From an uncultured Bacillota bacterium (GTDB taxonomy: Bacteria > Bacillota_I > Bacilli_A > RFN20 > CAG-826), in assembly GCA_949299565.1 (NCBI GenBank), contig OX437086.1, positions 538,919-602,918 of the forward strand: a DNA stretch of 64,000 bases, read 5' to 3'. Position 1 is the stretch's first letter; each line of letters begins with the position of its first letter. Below, piece by piece: positions 17,370-25,900 of the stretch. A program made the translations under genes and the position numbers. The notes beneath the pieces were generated by a model that saw only the letters and a program-made list of their open reading frames with translations, ran no database searches and was not told the DNA's origin.

Positions 17370-19187
17370 ATGTACAGTCCGCGTTTAGTTCAAAAAGATA
17401 CTTATTATGTCGGGGCTTCTGAAAGACGTTTAGCCCTTTTCGAGAACATTTATCCTTTAAGCGATGGCGTCAGTTATAACTCTTATCTCATTCTTGATGA
17501 AAAAACGTGTCTTTTGGACACGGTTGATCAAAGCGTGCAAGAGAGTTTTGTTGAAAAAGTTCAAGAAACGCTTAAAGGTCGTCCGCTGGATTATCTAGTA
17601 ATCCAACACATGGAACCCGATCACGCCGGCTCGCTTAGAAGGATTTTAGAACTTCATCCAGAAGTAACTTTGGTGCTCAACAACAAAACGCTTCTGATGT
17701 TTAAGAATTATTTGGCGGATCTCGAGTGGAAGAAAATAGAAATCGTAAAAGAATTAGACACTTTAACGCTCGGAAAACATATTTTGAACTTTGCGATGGC
17801 CCCGATGGTTCATTGGCCTGAAGTGATGGTCACCTATGATAGTTACACAAAAACTCTTTTCAGCGCGGACGCCTTCGGGACGTTCGGAGCCTTAAGCGGC
17901 AATTTGTTCGCGGATCGCGTCAAATTCGAAAAAAAGTTTGAAGATGAAGCGCGGCGTTATTACACGAACATCGTTGGAAAATATGGCGATCAAGTGCAGG
18001 CTTTGCTCAAGAAAGCCAGTTTATTGAACATTGAGACAATTTGCCCGCTTCACGGACCGATTTGGCGGCAGGATCTCAATTACCTTTTAAGCCTTTACGA
18101 CAAGTGGTCGCGTTATGAGGCGGAAGTGCAGGGCGTCCTCATTGTTTATGGCAGCATCTACGGACATGGCGAAGTGGCCGCGAACATTGTGGCCGATCAA
18201 TTAGCGGAATTAGGGCTCCGGGAAATCGCTTTGTACGACGCGAGCAAAACCGATAAATCATATTTAGTGTCTGAGGCTTTTAAATATTCCCATCTTGTCG
18301 TCATTGCCTCAACTTATAACGCGGGCATTTTTACGCCCGTTAAAGAATTCCTTGAGGATTTAAAAGAACACAATCTCAAGAATCGTCAGTTCGCGGTCGT
18401 TGAAAACGGGAGCTGGGCTCCAATGAGCGGAAAACTTATTGAGGATTTCTTAAAAACGCTTCCGGGATTCCAAGAAATTAAAGAAAAGATCACGATCAAA
18501 TCGGCGGTTAAAGAGAGTGATGCTACCCTCCTTAAAGCTTTGGCGGAGACGATTTTTGCTTCTTTGGCGCGTCGGAAAGAAGATGACAATCCTCTCTTTA
18601 AAATCCCTTATGGACTCTTCGCTTTATCGACTTTCGACGGGAAAAAACAAAACGCATGCATCATCAATACGGTAATGCAGGTTTCAAGCAATCCCAATCA
18701 ACTTTTGGTGACTTTAAACAAGCAAAATTACAGCGCTTCGCTTTTAAAGAAAGGGAGCGCCCTCAATCTTTCGATTCTAACGAAGCACACGCCTTTTTCT
18801 TTGATTCAGCGCTTCGGCTATCAATCGGGACGGGACGTCGATAAATTCGAAGCTTATAGCGATTTCTCTATCGCCGATAATGGCGTTAATTACCTCAATA
18901 AATACGTCAATGCCTACTTTGAACTAGAAGTGGTCGAGGTCTTTGATTTCCAAAGTCATTTCGGCTATCTCCTTAAAATTAAAAAGACACGCGTTTTAAA
19001 TAACGAAGAGAGTCTCACTTACGATTATTACATGAATAACATCAAGCCGCTTCCAAAAGTAGAAACGAAGAAAAAAGGCTGGATTTGCAAGATTTGCGGC
19101 TATATTTATGAGGGAGAAGACTTGCCCGCTGATTTCATCTGTCCGATTTGCAAACACGGTGCTTCCGATTTTGAGAAATTATCATGA
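17370..19187 (+). CDS. Four-domain flavodiiron protein with flavin reductase and rubredoxin domains (605 aa)
   Basis: Reduces oxygen to water (or NO to N2O) in anaerobes. Domain 1, a metallo-beta-lactamase-like diiron site, keeps all ligands: His-80, Glu-82, Asp-84 (HMEPDHAG), His-148, Asp-167 and His-228. Domain 2 is flavodoxin (from about 254, VYGSIYGHGEVAANIV) for FMN. Domain 3 is a flavin reductase-like domain (about 410-550, with FALSTFDGKKQN). Domain 4 is a C-terminal rubredoxin (570-605) with CKIC and CPIC iron ligands. The fusion would let NAD(P)H electrons pass to the diiron site in one chain. A GCGAGG sequence supports the start. The next gene overlaps by four bases. Confidence 0.93.
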   Translation: MYSPRLVQKDTYYVGASERRLALFENIYPLSDGVSYNSYLILDEKTCLLDTVDQSVQESFVEKVQETLKGRPLDYLVIQHMEPDHAGSLRRILELHPEVTLVLNNKTLLMFKNYLADLEWKKIEIVKELDTLTLGKHILNFAMAPMVHWPEVMVTYDSYTKTLFSADAFGTFGALSGNLFADRVKFEKKFEDEARRYYTNIVGKYGDQVQALLKKASLLNIETICPLHGPIWRQDLNYLLSLYDKWSRYEAEVQGVLIVYGSIYGHGEVAANIVADQLAELGLREIALYDASKTDKSYLVSEAFKYSHLVVIASTYNAGIFTPVKEFLEDLKEHNLKNRQFAVVENGSWAPMSGKLIEDFLKTLPGFQEIKEKITIKSAVKESDATLLKALAETIFASLARRKEDDNPLFKIPYGLFALSTFDGKKQNACIINTVMQVSSNPNQLLVTLNKQNYSASLLKKGSALNLSILTKHTPFSLIQRFGYQSGRDVDKFEAYSDFSIADNGVNYLNKYVNAYFELEVVEVFDFQSHFGYLLKIKKTRVLNNEESLTYDYYMNNIKPLPKVETKKKGWICKICGYIYEGEDLPADFICPICKHGASDFEKLS

Positions 19188-19435
19188 ATCTCCGAGAAGA
19201 AATAAAAGAAGATGGAATCTTCCTTAAAGACGAAAACGGGGAAGTGCTTGCTAAAATCCTTTTTCATAAGACACCGAAAAAGGAATTAGTGATCACGCGA
19301 ACGCTTGTCTCGCCCACTTTAAGAGGTCAAGGCATCGGGCAAAAACTCGTGTCGATGGTAAAAGAAATTGCTGATAGGGATGGCTATAGTCTCAAATCGC
19401 ATTGTTCGTTTGCCAGTCGCTTGTTGAATCTTTGA
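19184..19435 (+). CDS. Small GNAT-like acetyltransferase, COG2388/YjdJ type (83 aa)
   Basis: Starts inside the stop codon of the flavodiiron gene (ATGA overlap), so it is translated with it. The sequence has the short GNAT fold of the YjdJ group: ITRTLVSPTLRGQGIGQKLV carries the acetyl-CoA binding R-G-Q-G-I-G, and the end GYSLKSHCSFASRLL matches the family's C-terminal strand. Substrate unknown. Length is normal for the family. Confidence 0.8.
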   Translation: MNLREEIKEDGIFLKDENGEVLAKILFHKTPKKELVITRTLVSPTLRGQGIGQKLVSMVKEIADRDGYSLKSHCSFASRLLNL

Positions 19436-19487
19436 TGCGTCTCTTCCTTTTTATTGATGCTGTTTGTGGGCTGAGTAGAATATCCTT

Positions 19488-20471
19488 ATGGAATTTTTAG
19501 AAGTTATTATTCTTGGAATTATTGAGGGTTTGACCGAATGGTTGCCGATTTCTTCAACCGGACATTTGATCATCGCCGAGAGCCTTTTCTCATATTTCAA
19601 TCTATCATTGGGCGGTCCTAATTTTTGGAATTTCTTTCTCGTCTTTATCCAATTTGCGGCAATTTTAGCAGTTATTGTCTACTTTTTCCGTGAACTTTGG
19701 CCTTGGAGCAAGAGCAAAAGCAAGGAGCAAAGAAAAGAAATTTATTGGACGTGGCTTTATATTTTAATTGCTTGTTTACCGGCCGGGATTTTAGGCTTGA
19801 TTCTCAATGATTTGCTTGATCAGTATCTTTATAACTACATTACAGTTACAGTCACGCTCATCGTTTATGGCGTTGCTTTTATCGTTATTGAGTTGCTTTT
19901 GAAGAAGTTTCATAAAGCTCCGACTGTTTCCTCGCTTAAAGATTTTACATGGAAGACTGCTCTTATCATCGGTATCGCTCAGGTTCTTTCTTTAATTCCC
20001 GGAACTTCGCGGAGCGGGATCACAATTCTTGCTGCTCTATTGATCGGCTGTAACCGCGAGACCTCTGCCAAATTCAGTTTCTATGTCTCGATTCCGATTA
20101 TGGTTGCCGCTTCTCTTTTCGAAGGAATTAAGTTTTTTGTCAGTGAAGAACCGATTTCTTCAATGCAGTGGGGCTATTTGGCGGTTGGGGCTGTTGTTGC
20201 CTTCATCGTCTCTTTATTGGCAATCAAATTCCTCACCGCGTTTGTTAAGAAACATACTTTCATCGGCTTTGGCGTTTACCGTATCGTCTTAGGCGTTGTT
20301 TTAGTGATTCTCTTTGTGACTTTGTTTAATAATCCGGGACAAATGCCGCTCATGAGCAGCTATCTCCTTCTTTCTTTTGACGGTCTTAAGGAAGCGGGTG
20401 AACGTTTGGATTTAATTCCTTCTAACTTTAGTCCTTCTAACTTCTTGCCATTACAAGTTATACTTAATTGA
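19488..20471 (+). CDS. uppP: Undecaprenyl-diphosphatase UppP (BacA)
   Basis: An integral membrane phosphatase that recycles undecaprenyl pyrophosphate for cell-wall synthesis. The N-terminal signature is present (GIIEGLTEWLPISSTGHLII, Glu-13/Glu-17 region and Ser/Thr/His), as is the second conserved loop PGTSRSGITILAAL. About eight membrane segments. At 327 residues it is longer than usual: some 45 extra residues after the last helix (from MPLMSSYLLL) have no known role. The last codons overlap the ATG of the DUF3137-like gene. The ribosome binding site is weak. Confidence 0.92.
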   Translation: MEFLEVIILGIIEGLTEWLPISSTGHLIIAESLFSYFNLSLGGPNFWNFFLVFIQFAAILAVIVYFFRELWPWSKSKSKEQRKEIYWTWLYILIACLPAGILGLILNDLLDQYLYNYITVTVTLIVYGVAFIVIELLLKKFHKAPTVSSLKDFTWKTALIIGIAQVLSLIPGTSRSGITILAALLIGCNRETSAKFSFYVSIPIMVAASLFEGIKFFVSEEPISSMQWGYLAVGAVVAFIVSLLAIKFLTAFVKKHTFIGFGVYRIVLGVVLVILFVTLFNNPGQMPLMSSYLLLSFDGLKEAGERLDLIPSNFSPSNFLPLQVILN

Positions 20472-21448
20472 TGAAACAAGAAAAGATTCCGAATTTTGTC
20501 GATGCGCAGGAATTTATTGCTTTCATTAACCGCAAGCGCGTTTTTGCTTTGATTCGTGTTGTTTTCTACATCATTTTCGCTTCAATTTCGGGTGCTGGCG
20601 GATTCGCGCTTATCATAACTGGCGCGATTCTTGGAAGCGATTCTAACCTTATGCCGATTTTTCTTCCGGTTGGCTTCATCCTTTTCATCCCTGGCATTTC
20701 GCTTTTTGTGTCTTTGATTTTTCATGATATTTCTTCCTTTAAACGTCTTTTTCTTGATGCGTGGGCAAATAGGGCCGTTGAAGGGAAGTATCAAGAATTT
20801 CATTATGCATATCGAGTCAAAAATTTAGCGCCTTTTGTGATGGAGATTCGGAAATTCACAAAAAAGAATTTCGACCCTCTCAACGCTTCTTTTTGTAACG
20901 GCAAAGCTTTTGGTTACGGCTTCAGCAGCTTCGGCTATGAAACGCAAGGGAACCCAAATAAATATCGTTCGGCTTTGAGCGTTGATGAAAAGCGAAAAGG
21001 AAGCGCTAAAAGGCAATACGGCATTGTCGATTTAGGCGGACGTTTTATCTTGATTGACCATCCAAACATTGATTTCAAGTTGTCGATTGTTGATCGTCGG
21101 GCCTCGCTTCGTTTAAAGAAAGACCTTTGCCCGAATGAATTGAGAAGCGAATCGGTGGAATTTGATTCTACTTACAAGGTGAGCTATGAAGGAACTTCGC
21201 TCGAAAAGATTTATGAAGTTTTAACGCCGTCTTTAATCGCGGGCATTTTGCATTTAAAAGCCCTCTATAACGGGCAAATAAGTCTCTTCTTTAACGAGAA
21301 GAAAGTACAAGTTTATTTCGATCACTACAATTCCGGTTTCCGCCTCTCGCTTGTTAGAAAAATAAACGAGAAAACGTTAGAACAATTCCGTTTTGAGATG
21401 TTGATCCCTTATTACTTTTTGCGGATTATTTATAACGTCGATAACTGA
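20471..21448 (+). CDS. DUF3137-like membrane protein (325 aa)
   Basis: Start chosen at ATG 20471, which overlaps the uppP stop by one base; a TTG precedes it in frame. Two N-terminal membrane segments (about residues 27-52 and 62-84) are followed by a soluble domain with FILIDHPNIDFKLSIVDRR, resembling the DUF3137 fold. Function unknown. The overlap suggests coexpression with uppP, so a cell-envelope role is possible but not shown. Confidence 0.65.
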   Translation: MKQEKIPNFVDAQEFIAFINRKRVFALIRVVFYIIFASISGAGGFALIITGAILGSDSNLMPIFLPVGFILFIPGISLFVSLIFHDISSFKRLFLDAWANRAVEGKYQEFHYAYRVKNLAPFVMEIRKFTKKNFDPLNASFCNGKAFGYGFSSFGYETQGNPNKYRSALSVDEKRKGSAKRQYGIVDLGGRFILIDHPNIDFKLSIVDRRASLRLKKDLCPNELRSESVEFDSTYKVSYEGTSLEKIYEVLTPSLIAGILHLKALYNGQISLFFNEKKVQVYFDHYNSGFRLSLVRKINEKTLEQFRFEMLIPYYFLRIIYNVDN

Positions 21449-21557
21449 AAGATGTTTTTGCTATAAATAAAGAAATACTGATAGAGTTTAAAGTGGTAAT
21501 CTAATACTGATATCCGAGTGAAATCATTTCGAAATATTTTTATTATCAAACAGAATT

Positions 21558-21587
21558 TTGTTAGTTAAGTGCTTACTAAAATATAAA
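21558..21587 (+). promoter_or_regulatory. Putative promoter of the rnf operon
   Basis: TTGTTA at 21558-21563 and TATAAA at 21582-21587 with an 18-base spacer, just upstream of the leader ORF. A TATAAT at 21672 is too close to the rnfC start to be used for a normal leader. Confidence 0.4.
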
Positions 21588-21605
21588 AAGTAAAGGTGTT
21601 ATCTG

Positions 21606-21689
21606 ATGCGTTCATTTTCTTTGCTTGTTGCGCAACTTCGCGCGCAATCTTTTTTAAAATTACCGATTGGTTATAATCAAGAGGCATGA
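21606..21689 (+). CDS. Putative 27-residue leader ORF coupled to rnfC
   Basis: ATG at 21606 has AAAGGTG seven bases upstream. The ORF reads MRSFSLLVAQLRAQSFLK and on to NQEA, and its TGA overlaps the rnfC ATG (ATGA), the arrangement of translational coupling. A terminator-like hairpin with a T-run (21628-21655) is embedded in the reading frame. It could be a regulatory leader peptide or a small subunit; the sequence has no membrane helix of normal length. Being a chance ORF is not excluded. Confidence 0.45.
   Translation: MRSFSLLVAQLRAQSFLKLPIGYNQEA
21628..21655 (+). terminator. Terminator-like hairpin in the rnf leader (possible attenuator)
   Basis: TTGCGC (21628-21633) pairs with GCGCAA (21642-21647) around an eight-base loop, and is followed by TC and a run of T. 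It lies between the putative promoter and rnfC and inside the leader ORF, so ribosomes translating the leader would disrupt it. Confidence 0.5.
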
Positions 21690-22987
21690 TTAAAAAAGTC
21701 CGGCAAATTGAAAACGGCAAAAAGACATTGGGTCTTTTGCCAACGATTCAAGTTCCGCCTCCTCCGATAATTTATTTAGCAGTCACAAACGCGCGTGCGG
21801 GCAAAGGCGAGATTTACGTCAAGCCTGGTGAACGGGTTTTGATGGGACAGGTAATCGGCAAGCGCAGCGGTCCTTTCTTTGAACAAAATATTCATTCAAC
21901 GGTTTCCGGGACTGTGAAAGGCTATTCCAAACATTATCATCGCTCGGGCAAGGAAGTGGAATTTTTAGAGATTGCGAACGATTATCTTGATGAAAAAGTT
22001 CCAAGCATTCATGACCGGAGCGAGGAGGAGATTGCCTCTCTTACACAAGAAGAAATTGTTGAGATTGCCAAAGAAACTTCTCTTGTCGGTTTAGGAGGTT
22101 CTTCTTTCCCGACTTATATTAAGCTCGCTAGCAAAAATCAGATTCATACATTGGTGATCAACGGCGTTGAATGCGAGCCCTTTATAAGCGCCGATCATCG
22201 TTACATGCTTGAAAATCCTTTGAAGGTCTTAGAGGGGTGTCGCATTCTCCAACGTTGCTTTAATTGTCATAACTTAATTATCGGAATCAAAAAGAAATAT
22301 AAAGATATTGAGACGGTTTATCAGGAAGTCCTTCGCCGTTACGATAAACAAGGAATCCGCCTTATGAAAGTCGGAAATTTCTATCCTCAGGGTTGGGAGA
22401 ACGCTTTGATCAAAGCGACAACCGGAATCCAAATTGAAGCTGGCAAGCGTCCTCTGGATTATGGCGTTTTGGAGTTCAACGTTTCGACAACCGCCGGCCT
22501 TTATGAAGCGGTTAAACACAATGAACCGGTTTTTGAACGTTATGTCTCGTTTGCTGGCGACGGATTAAAATATCCATCGAATCTTAAAGTGCGAATCGGC
22601 ATGCCTATTCGTTATATCTTGCCTTATTGCGGTGGTTATAAAGACGAAACAACACCTAAGGTTTTTATTTTAGGCGGCCCGATGATGGGAGCATCTTTGC
22701 CAAGCGACGATGCGATTTTTACAAAGACCGTCACTTCTATTTTGGTTTTAGAGAAAAAAGAGAATAAAGAAGAGACGTGCATCCGTTGCGGCTCATGCGT
22801 TTTATCGTGCCCGACAGGATTAAATCCAGCCCAAATCATGCGGGCAGTCAAAAGTGCAAACCGTGCGAGAGTTAAGGCTTTGCACCCAGAAAAATGCATT
22901 GAATGCGGGCTTTGCACTTACGCATGCACAAGTCATTTAAGCGTTACGGATTATGTGAGAAGAGGAAAGCTTTTAGCCAAATTATGA
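21686..22987 (+). CDS. rnfC: Rnf electron transport complex subunit RnfC
   Basis: The cytoplasmic NADH-side subunit of the ferredoxin:NAD oxidoreductase, which couples electron transfer to ion pumping. Seen: the barrel-sandwich segment (VKPGERVLMGQVIG), the Rossmann region with GLGGSSFPTYIKL and VINGVECEPFISADHRYM (NADH/FMN binding), and two C-terminal [4Fe-4S] motifs (CIRCGSCVLSCP and CIECGLCTYAC). 433 residues is normal. It has GAGG just before ATG and overlaps the leader ORF. It opens the order C-D-G-E-A-B found in Firmicutes. rnfD overlaps by four bases. Confidence 0.95.
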   Translation: MIKKVRQIENGKKTLGLLPTIQVPPPPIIYLAVTNARAGKGEIYVKPGERVLMGQVIGKRSGPFFEQNIHSTVSGTVKGYSKHYHRSGKEVEFLEIANDYLDEKVPSIHDRSEEEIASLTQEEIVEIAKETSLVGLGGSSFPTYIKLASKNQIHTLVINGVECEPFISADHRYMLENPLKVLEGCRILQRCFNCHNLIIGIKKKYKDIETVYQEVLRRYDKQGIRLMKVGNFYPQGWENALIKATTGIQIEAGKRPLDYGVLEFNVSTTAGLYEAVKHNEPVFERYVSFAGDGLKYPSNLKVRIGMPIRYILPYCGGYKDETTPKVFILGGPMMGASLPSDDAIFTKTVTSILVLEKKENKEETCIRCGSCVLSCPTGLNPAQIMRAVKSANRARVKALHPEKCIECGLCTYACTSHLSVTDYVRRGKLLAKL

Positions 22988-24096
22988 GCAACTTAAGTTT
23001 AGTGAAAGAAAATAGCCCGCATCTTCGTCGTCATGACTCTATTGAGCGGATGATGATTGATGTTTTGATTGCTTTGGCGCCCCTCGTCATTTGGTCTTTA
23101 GTCATTTACCAACTGCAAGCTTTTTTAATGTTCCTCGTCTCGTTAATCACAATGTTAATTTCTGAATTCGTTTTCGTTTTGCTTCGTTATAAACCCGCCT
23201 TAAGCGATGGCAAAATCAGTTTTAAAAAGCGGATGAAAGAAGCGCTTAAGGGTTATAAATTGAACAATGCTTTGACGCCCGCGATCAGTGCTTTGATTAT
23301 GTGTTTATGCCTTCCTTCGTCAATGCCGCTTTACGGAGTCTTTGTCGGAGCCTTTATCGGAATTGTCTTTGGTAAGCTGGCGTTTGGAGGTCTCGGCCAC
23401 AACATTTTTAATCCAGCAGCAGTGGCGGTTGTCGTTGCGAAGATTTGTTTTGGCTCTTCTTTGACTCATGAGAGCACGCCGTTTTTTGATGTTGTCGGCG
23501 GCGGAACTGCTCTCGGCAATTTAACAAATTCCATTTCAGCCCATCTATATGATTATTCATATCAGGAACTGATTTTTGGTTTGATGCCCGGAAGTTTAGG
23601 AGAAACTCCCAAAATCCTTATTCTCATCTCCTTGGTTTATCTTCTTGTTCGTCACACGATTGACTGGCGAATTCCTCTCACATACTTTTCAACATTTTAT
23701 TTTTTGATGCTTTTCGCGGGCGTTGCCATATATACGCAAGTACCAAGCATCAATCCCTTTGATTTTGCGACACGCGAGTTTTTGATGGGTGGTCTTCTGT
23801 TTGGCGGCGTTTTAATGCTGACTGATCCAGTAACGATGCCTCTCGGTTCGAATCAACGTTATTTATATGCATCTTTTGCGGGGATTATTGTAGTTTTAAT
23901 CCGCTTATTTGCCGCTCTTCCTGAAGGGGTGGCTTTCTCGATTCTTCTAGCGAACATGATCGCTCCGGCTTTAGAACGAATCCCTTATTTGTCGCCGCGC
24001 TTTTCGTGGAAAGGGGCAATCACTTTGATTTCAAGCGAAAGTTTCGCTCTTATGATCGTCCTTTTAGGATCGTTTTTTGGAGGTTTGAGTTTATGA
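22984..24096 (+). CDS. rnfD: Rnf complex subunit RnfD
   Basis: A polytopic membrane subunit (370 residues) that carries covalently bound FMN. Start at ATG 22984, overlapping the rnfC stop; the longer in-frame extension is inside rnfC and unlikely. The family motif GGLGHNIFNPAAVA is at about 135-148. The flavinylation site is probably Thr-175 in DVVGGGTALGN, a variant of the usual S-[GA]-A-T. The C-terminal half has the DPVTMPLG loop. ApbE, the flavin transferase, is encoded downstream in the same operon. Confidence 0.93.
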   Translation: MSNLSLVKENSPHLRRHDSIERMMIDVLIALAPLVIWSLVIYQLQAFLMFLVSLITMLISEFVFVLLRYKPALSDGKISFKKRMKEALKGYKLNNALTPAISALIMCLCLPSSMPLYGVFVGAFIGIVFGKLAFGGLGHNIFNPAAVAVVVAKICFGSSLTHESTPFFDVVGGGTALGNLTNSISAHLYDYSYQELIFGLMPGSLGETPKILILISLVYLLVRHTIDWRIPLTYFSTFYFLMLFAGVAIYTQVPSINPFDFATREFLMGGLLFGGVLMLTDPVTMPLGSNQRYLYASFAGIIVVLIRLFAALPEGVAFSILLANMIAPALERIPYLSPRFSWKGAITLISSESFALMIVLLGSFFGGLSL

Positions 24097-24608
24097 AAAA
24101 ACTTCCGAAGTGGCTGCAAGTTTCGTTGACCCTTTCTTTAATCGGCGGGGTGGCGGCCCTTTTGATTTCAAGCGTCAATCTTTTAACTTCCCCGATCATT
24201 GAGTCCGCGCAAAAAGAAAATGCCGAAAAAAAGTTAAAAGAAGTTTATCCAGAAGCGACTTCTTTCGGTGAGGCTCAGGAATTAGATGGTTACACATATG
24301 TTGTTCAAGTGACTCAAGCCTTTCAGGGAGAAAACACGTTAGGCTATATCTATGAGGCTAATGGCCAAAATAATTACGGAGTTATTTCCTTGCTTGTTGG
24401 TTTTAACGATGAAGGATGTGGACGTGTTGTTCTATTAGAGAACGGACAATCATATGGTCAAGTTTTAGAGGACAATTATCTTGGTCCTTTAAATAATGGC
24501 GAAATCGGCCTAGATGAGGTTAATTGCGGGGCTACTTACGGCGCTTCGTTAATTCGCGATATGGTAGAGGAGGCGGCGACTATTTATGAGCAGCAGTTTG
24601 AAGAGTGA
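24093..24608 (+). CDS. rnfG: Rnf complex subunit RnfG
   Basis: One N-terminal membrane helix (about 10-32) and an extracytoplasmic FMN-binding domain. The covalent FMN site is Thr-148 in DEVNCGATYGAS, where the usual Ser is Cys. 171 residues is at the short end for RnfG. It starts in the rnfD stop (ATGA) and overlaps rnfE by 23 bases, which supports one tightly coupled polycistronic message. Confidence 0.92.
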   Translation: MKKLPKWLQVSLTLSLIGGVAALLISSVNLLTSPIIESAQKENAEKKLKEVYPEATSFGEAQELDGYTYVVQVTQAFQGENTLGYIYEANGQNNYGVISLLVGFNDEGCGRVVLLENGQSYGQVLEDNYLGPLNNGEIGLDEVNCGATYGASLIRDMVEEAATIYEQQFEE

Positions 24609-25317
24609 AGAACGCACGCTTCGGATGGCGAAGATGAAGGAGAGCTTTTTAGCCGGCATCATCAAAGAAAATCCACTCCTTGTTTCGCTATTGGGTTTAT
24701 GTCCTTCTTTAGCAGTCACACGGAATGTTGAATCAGCGATAGGGATGGGCTTGCTCTTCCTTTTTGTTCTCGTCTGTTCGAATGTTTTAGTTTCTTTGAC
24801 GAGAAAAATTGTGCCGGAAGAAATTGCAACGCCGTGCCGCATCATTATTATCGCGGCTTTCGTTACGATCACGAAGATGTTGGCAGAGGCTTTTTTGCCG
24901 GCGTTATATTCTTCCTTAGGCGTTTTCTTGTCCTTATTAGTCGTTAATTGCATCGTGTTAGGACGGGCAGAAGCATTTGCTTCCTCGCATGGTCCTTTTC
25001 TTTCTTTTCTCGACGGCGTCGGGAACGGCATCGGTTTCACTTTAGCTCTTCTTCTAATCTCCTTTATACGTGAAGTTTTAGGGACTGGTTTTTTGACGAT
25101 TGGTGCGGTTTTCGATTTCCTTCCTTATTATCAAGTGCCTTTTTTGAAAGCTTATAGTGGAGATGGGACGCTTCTATTCGATTATTCGATTTCACTTTTC
25201 CAGAATCCGGCGGGCGCTTTCTTGGTCTTAGGCGTCATTCTCGCCGTGATTCAAGCTTTTCGAAATTACAAGAAGCGTAAAGCGTTGCTCAAGAAAAAGA
25301 TGGAGGCCCAAAAATGA
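24586..25317 (+). CDS. rnfE: Rnf complex subunit RnfE
   Basis: An integral membrane subunit with six or so helices. Key segments are NPLLVSLLGLCPSLAVT near the start and NCIVLGRAEAFAS in the middle, both typical of RnfE/NqrD. The RnfA/RnfE pair together hold an iron-sulfur site through conserved Cys in the membrane: LGLCP and VNCIVLG are those here. The 24586 start overlaps rnfG by 23 bases and has GGAGG upstream. The sequence before NPLLV is some 25 residues; a later Met at 24625 is an alternative start. Confidence 0.92.
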   Translation: MSSSLKSEERTLRMAKMKESFLAGIIKENPLLVSLLGLCPSLAVTRNVESAIGMGLLFLFVLVCSNVLVSLTRKIVPEEIATPCRIIIIAAFVTITKMLAEAFLPALYSSLGVFLSLLVVNCIVLGRAEAFASSHGPFLSFLDGVGNGIGFTLALLLISFIREVLGTGFLTIGAVFDFLPYYQVPFLKAYSGDGTLLFDYSISLFQNPAGAFLVLGVILAVIQAFRNYKKRKALLKKKMEAQK

Positions 25318-25898
25318 CTTATTTTGTTGCTTTTCTTCTCGCGATCGTTTCCAGCGGTCTCATGGATAACGTCGTTCTTTCGCGTTTCTACGGCATTTGT
25401 TCTTTTGTCGGTGTCGGAAACAAAATCAAATCAGCGTTTTCGATGGGTTTGGCAGTCAGTTTTGTCATCATCCTTGCCTCTTTAGTTTGTTGGCCGCTTT
25501 ATCATTATTTATTGGTGCCAGCCGGTTTGCCTTATTTAGATACCCTCGTCTATATTTTGGTGATTGCTTCTTTAGTCCAATTGGTGGCTCTTTTCATCCG
25601 TAAAAAAGCTCCATCTCTTCATAAGAGTCTTGGTTTATATTTGCCGTTAATCACGACGAACTGTGCTGTTTTAGGGGTTGCGCAAGGAAACACCGACAGC
25701 GGTTTAGATTTTTTGATGTCGATGGCTAATGCGATTGGGACAAGCCTCGGATATCTATTGGTGATTGTTTTATTCGCTGCTTTACGCGAACGCTTGGAAA
25801 GCGATGAAGTTCCGGGCGCCTTCAAAGGTTTACCGATAGCTTTGATCAGCGCGGCCTTAATGGCGGTCGCTTTTATGGGACTGCAGGGGTTAGTTTGA
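25314..25898 (+). CDS. rnfA: Rnf complex subunit RnfA
   Basis: A six-helix membrane subunit, 194 residues, the normal length. The DNVVLSRFYGICSFVGV and TTNCAVLGVA segments are family hallmarks and contain the two intramembrane cysteines that pair with those of RnfE. It overlaps the rnfE stop by four bases (ATGA). Unusually, a small Cys-rich membrane protein gene lies between it and rnfB. Confidence 0.94.
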   Translation: MTYFVAFLLAIVSSGLMDNVVLSRFYGICSFVGVGNKIKSAFSMGLAVSFVIILASLVCWPLYHYLLVPAGLPYLDTLVYILVIASLVQLVALFIRKKAPSLHKSLGLYLPLITTNCAVLGVAQGNTDSGLDFLMSMANAIGTSLGYLLVIVLFAALRERLESDEVPGAFKGLPIALISAALMAVAFMGLQGLV

Positions 25899-25900
25899 AA

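Noticed and set aside
21672-21677. TATAAT as the rnfC promoter -10
   Set aside because: It is only nine bases from the rnfC ATG, would give a leaderless message, and has no -35 at the right distance.
21449-21685. FMN riboswitch before the rnf operon
   Set aside because: The conserved FMN (RFN) element segments are not present; the leader instead holds a small ORF and a hairpin.
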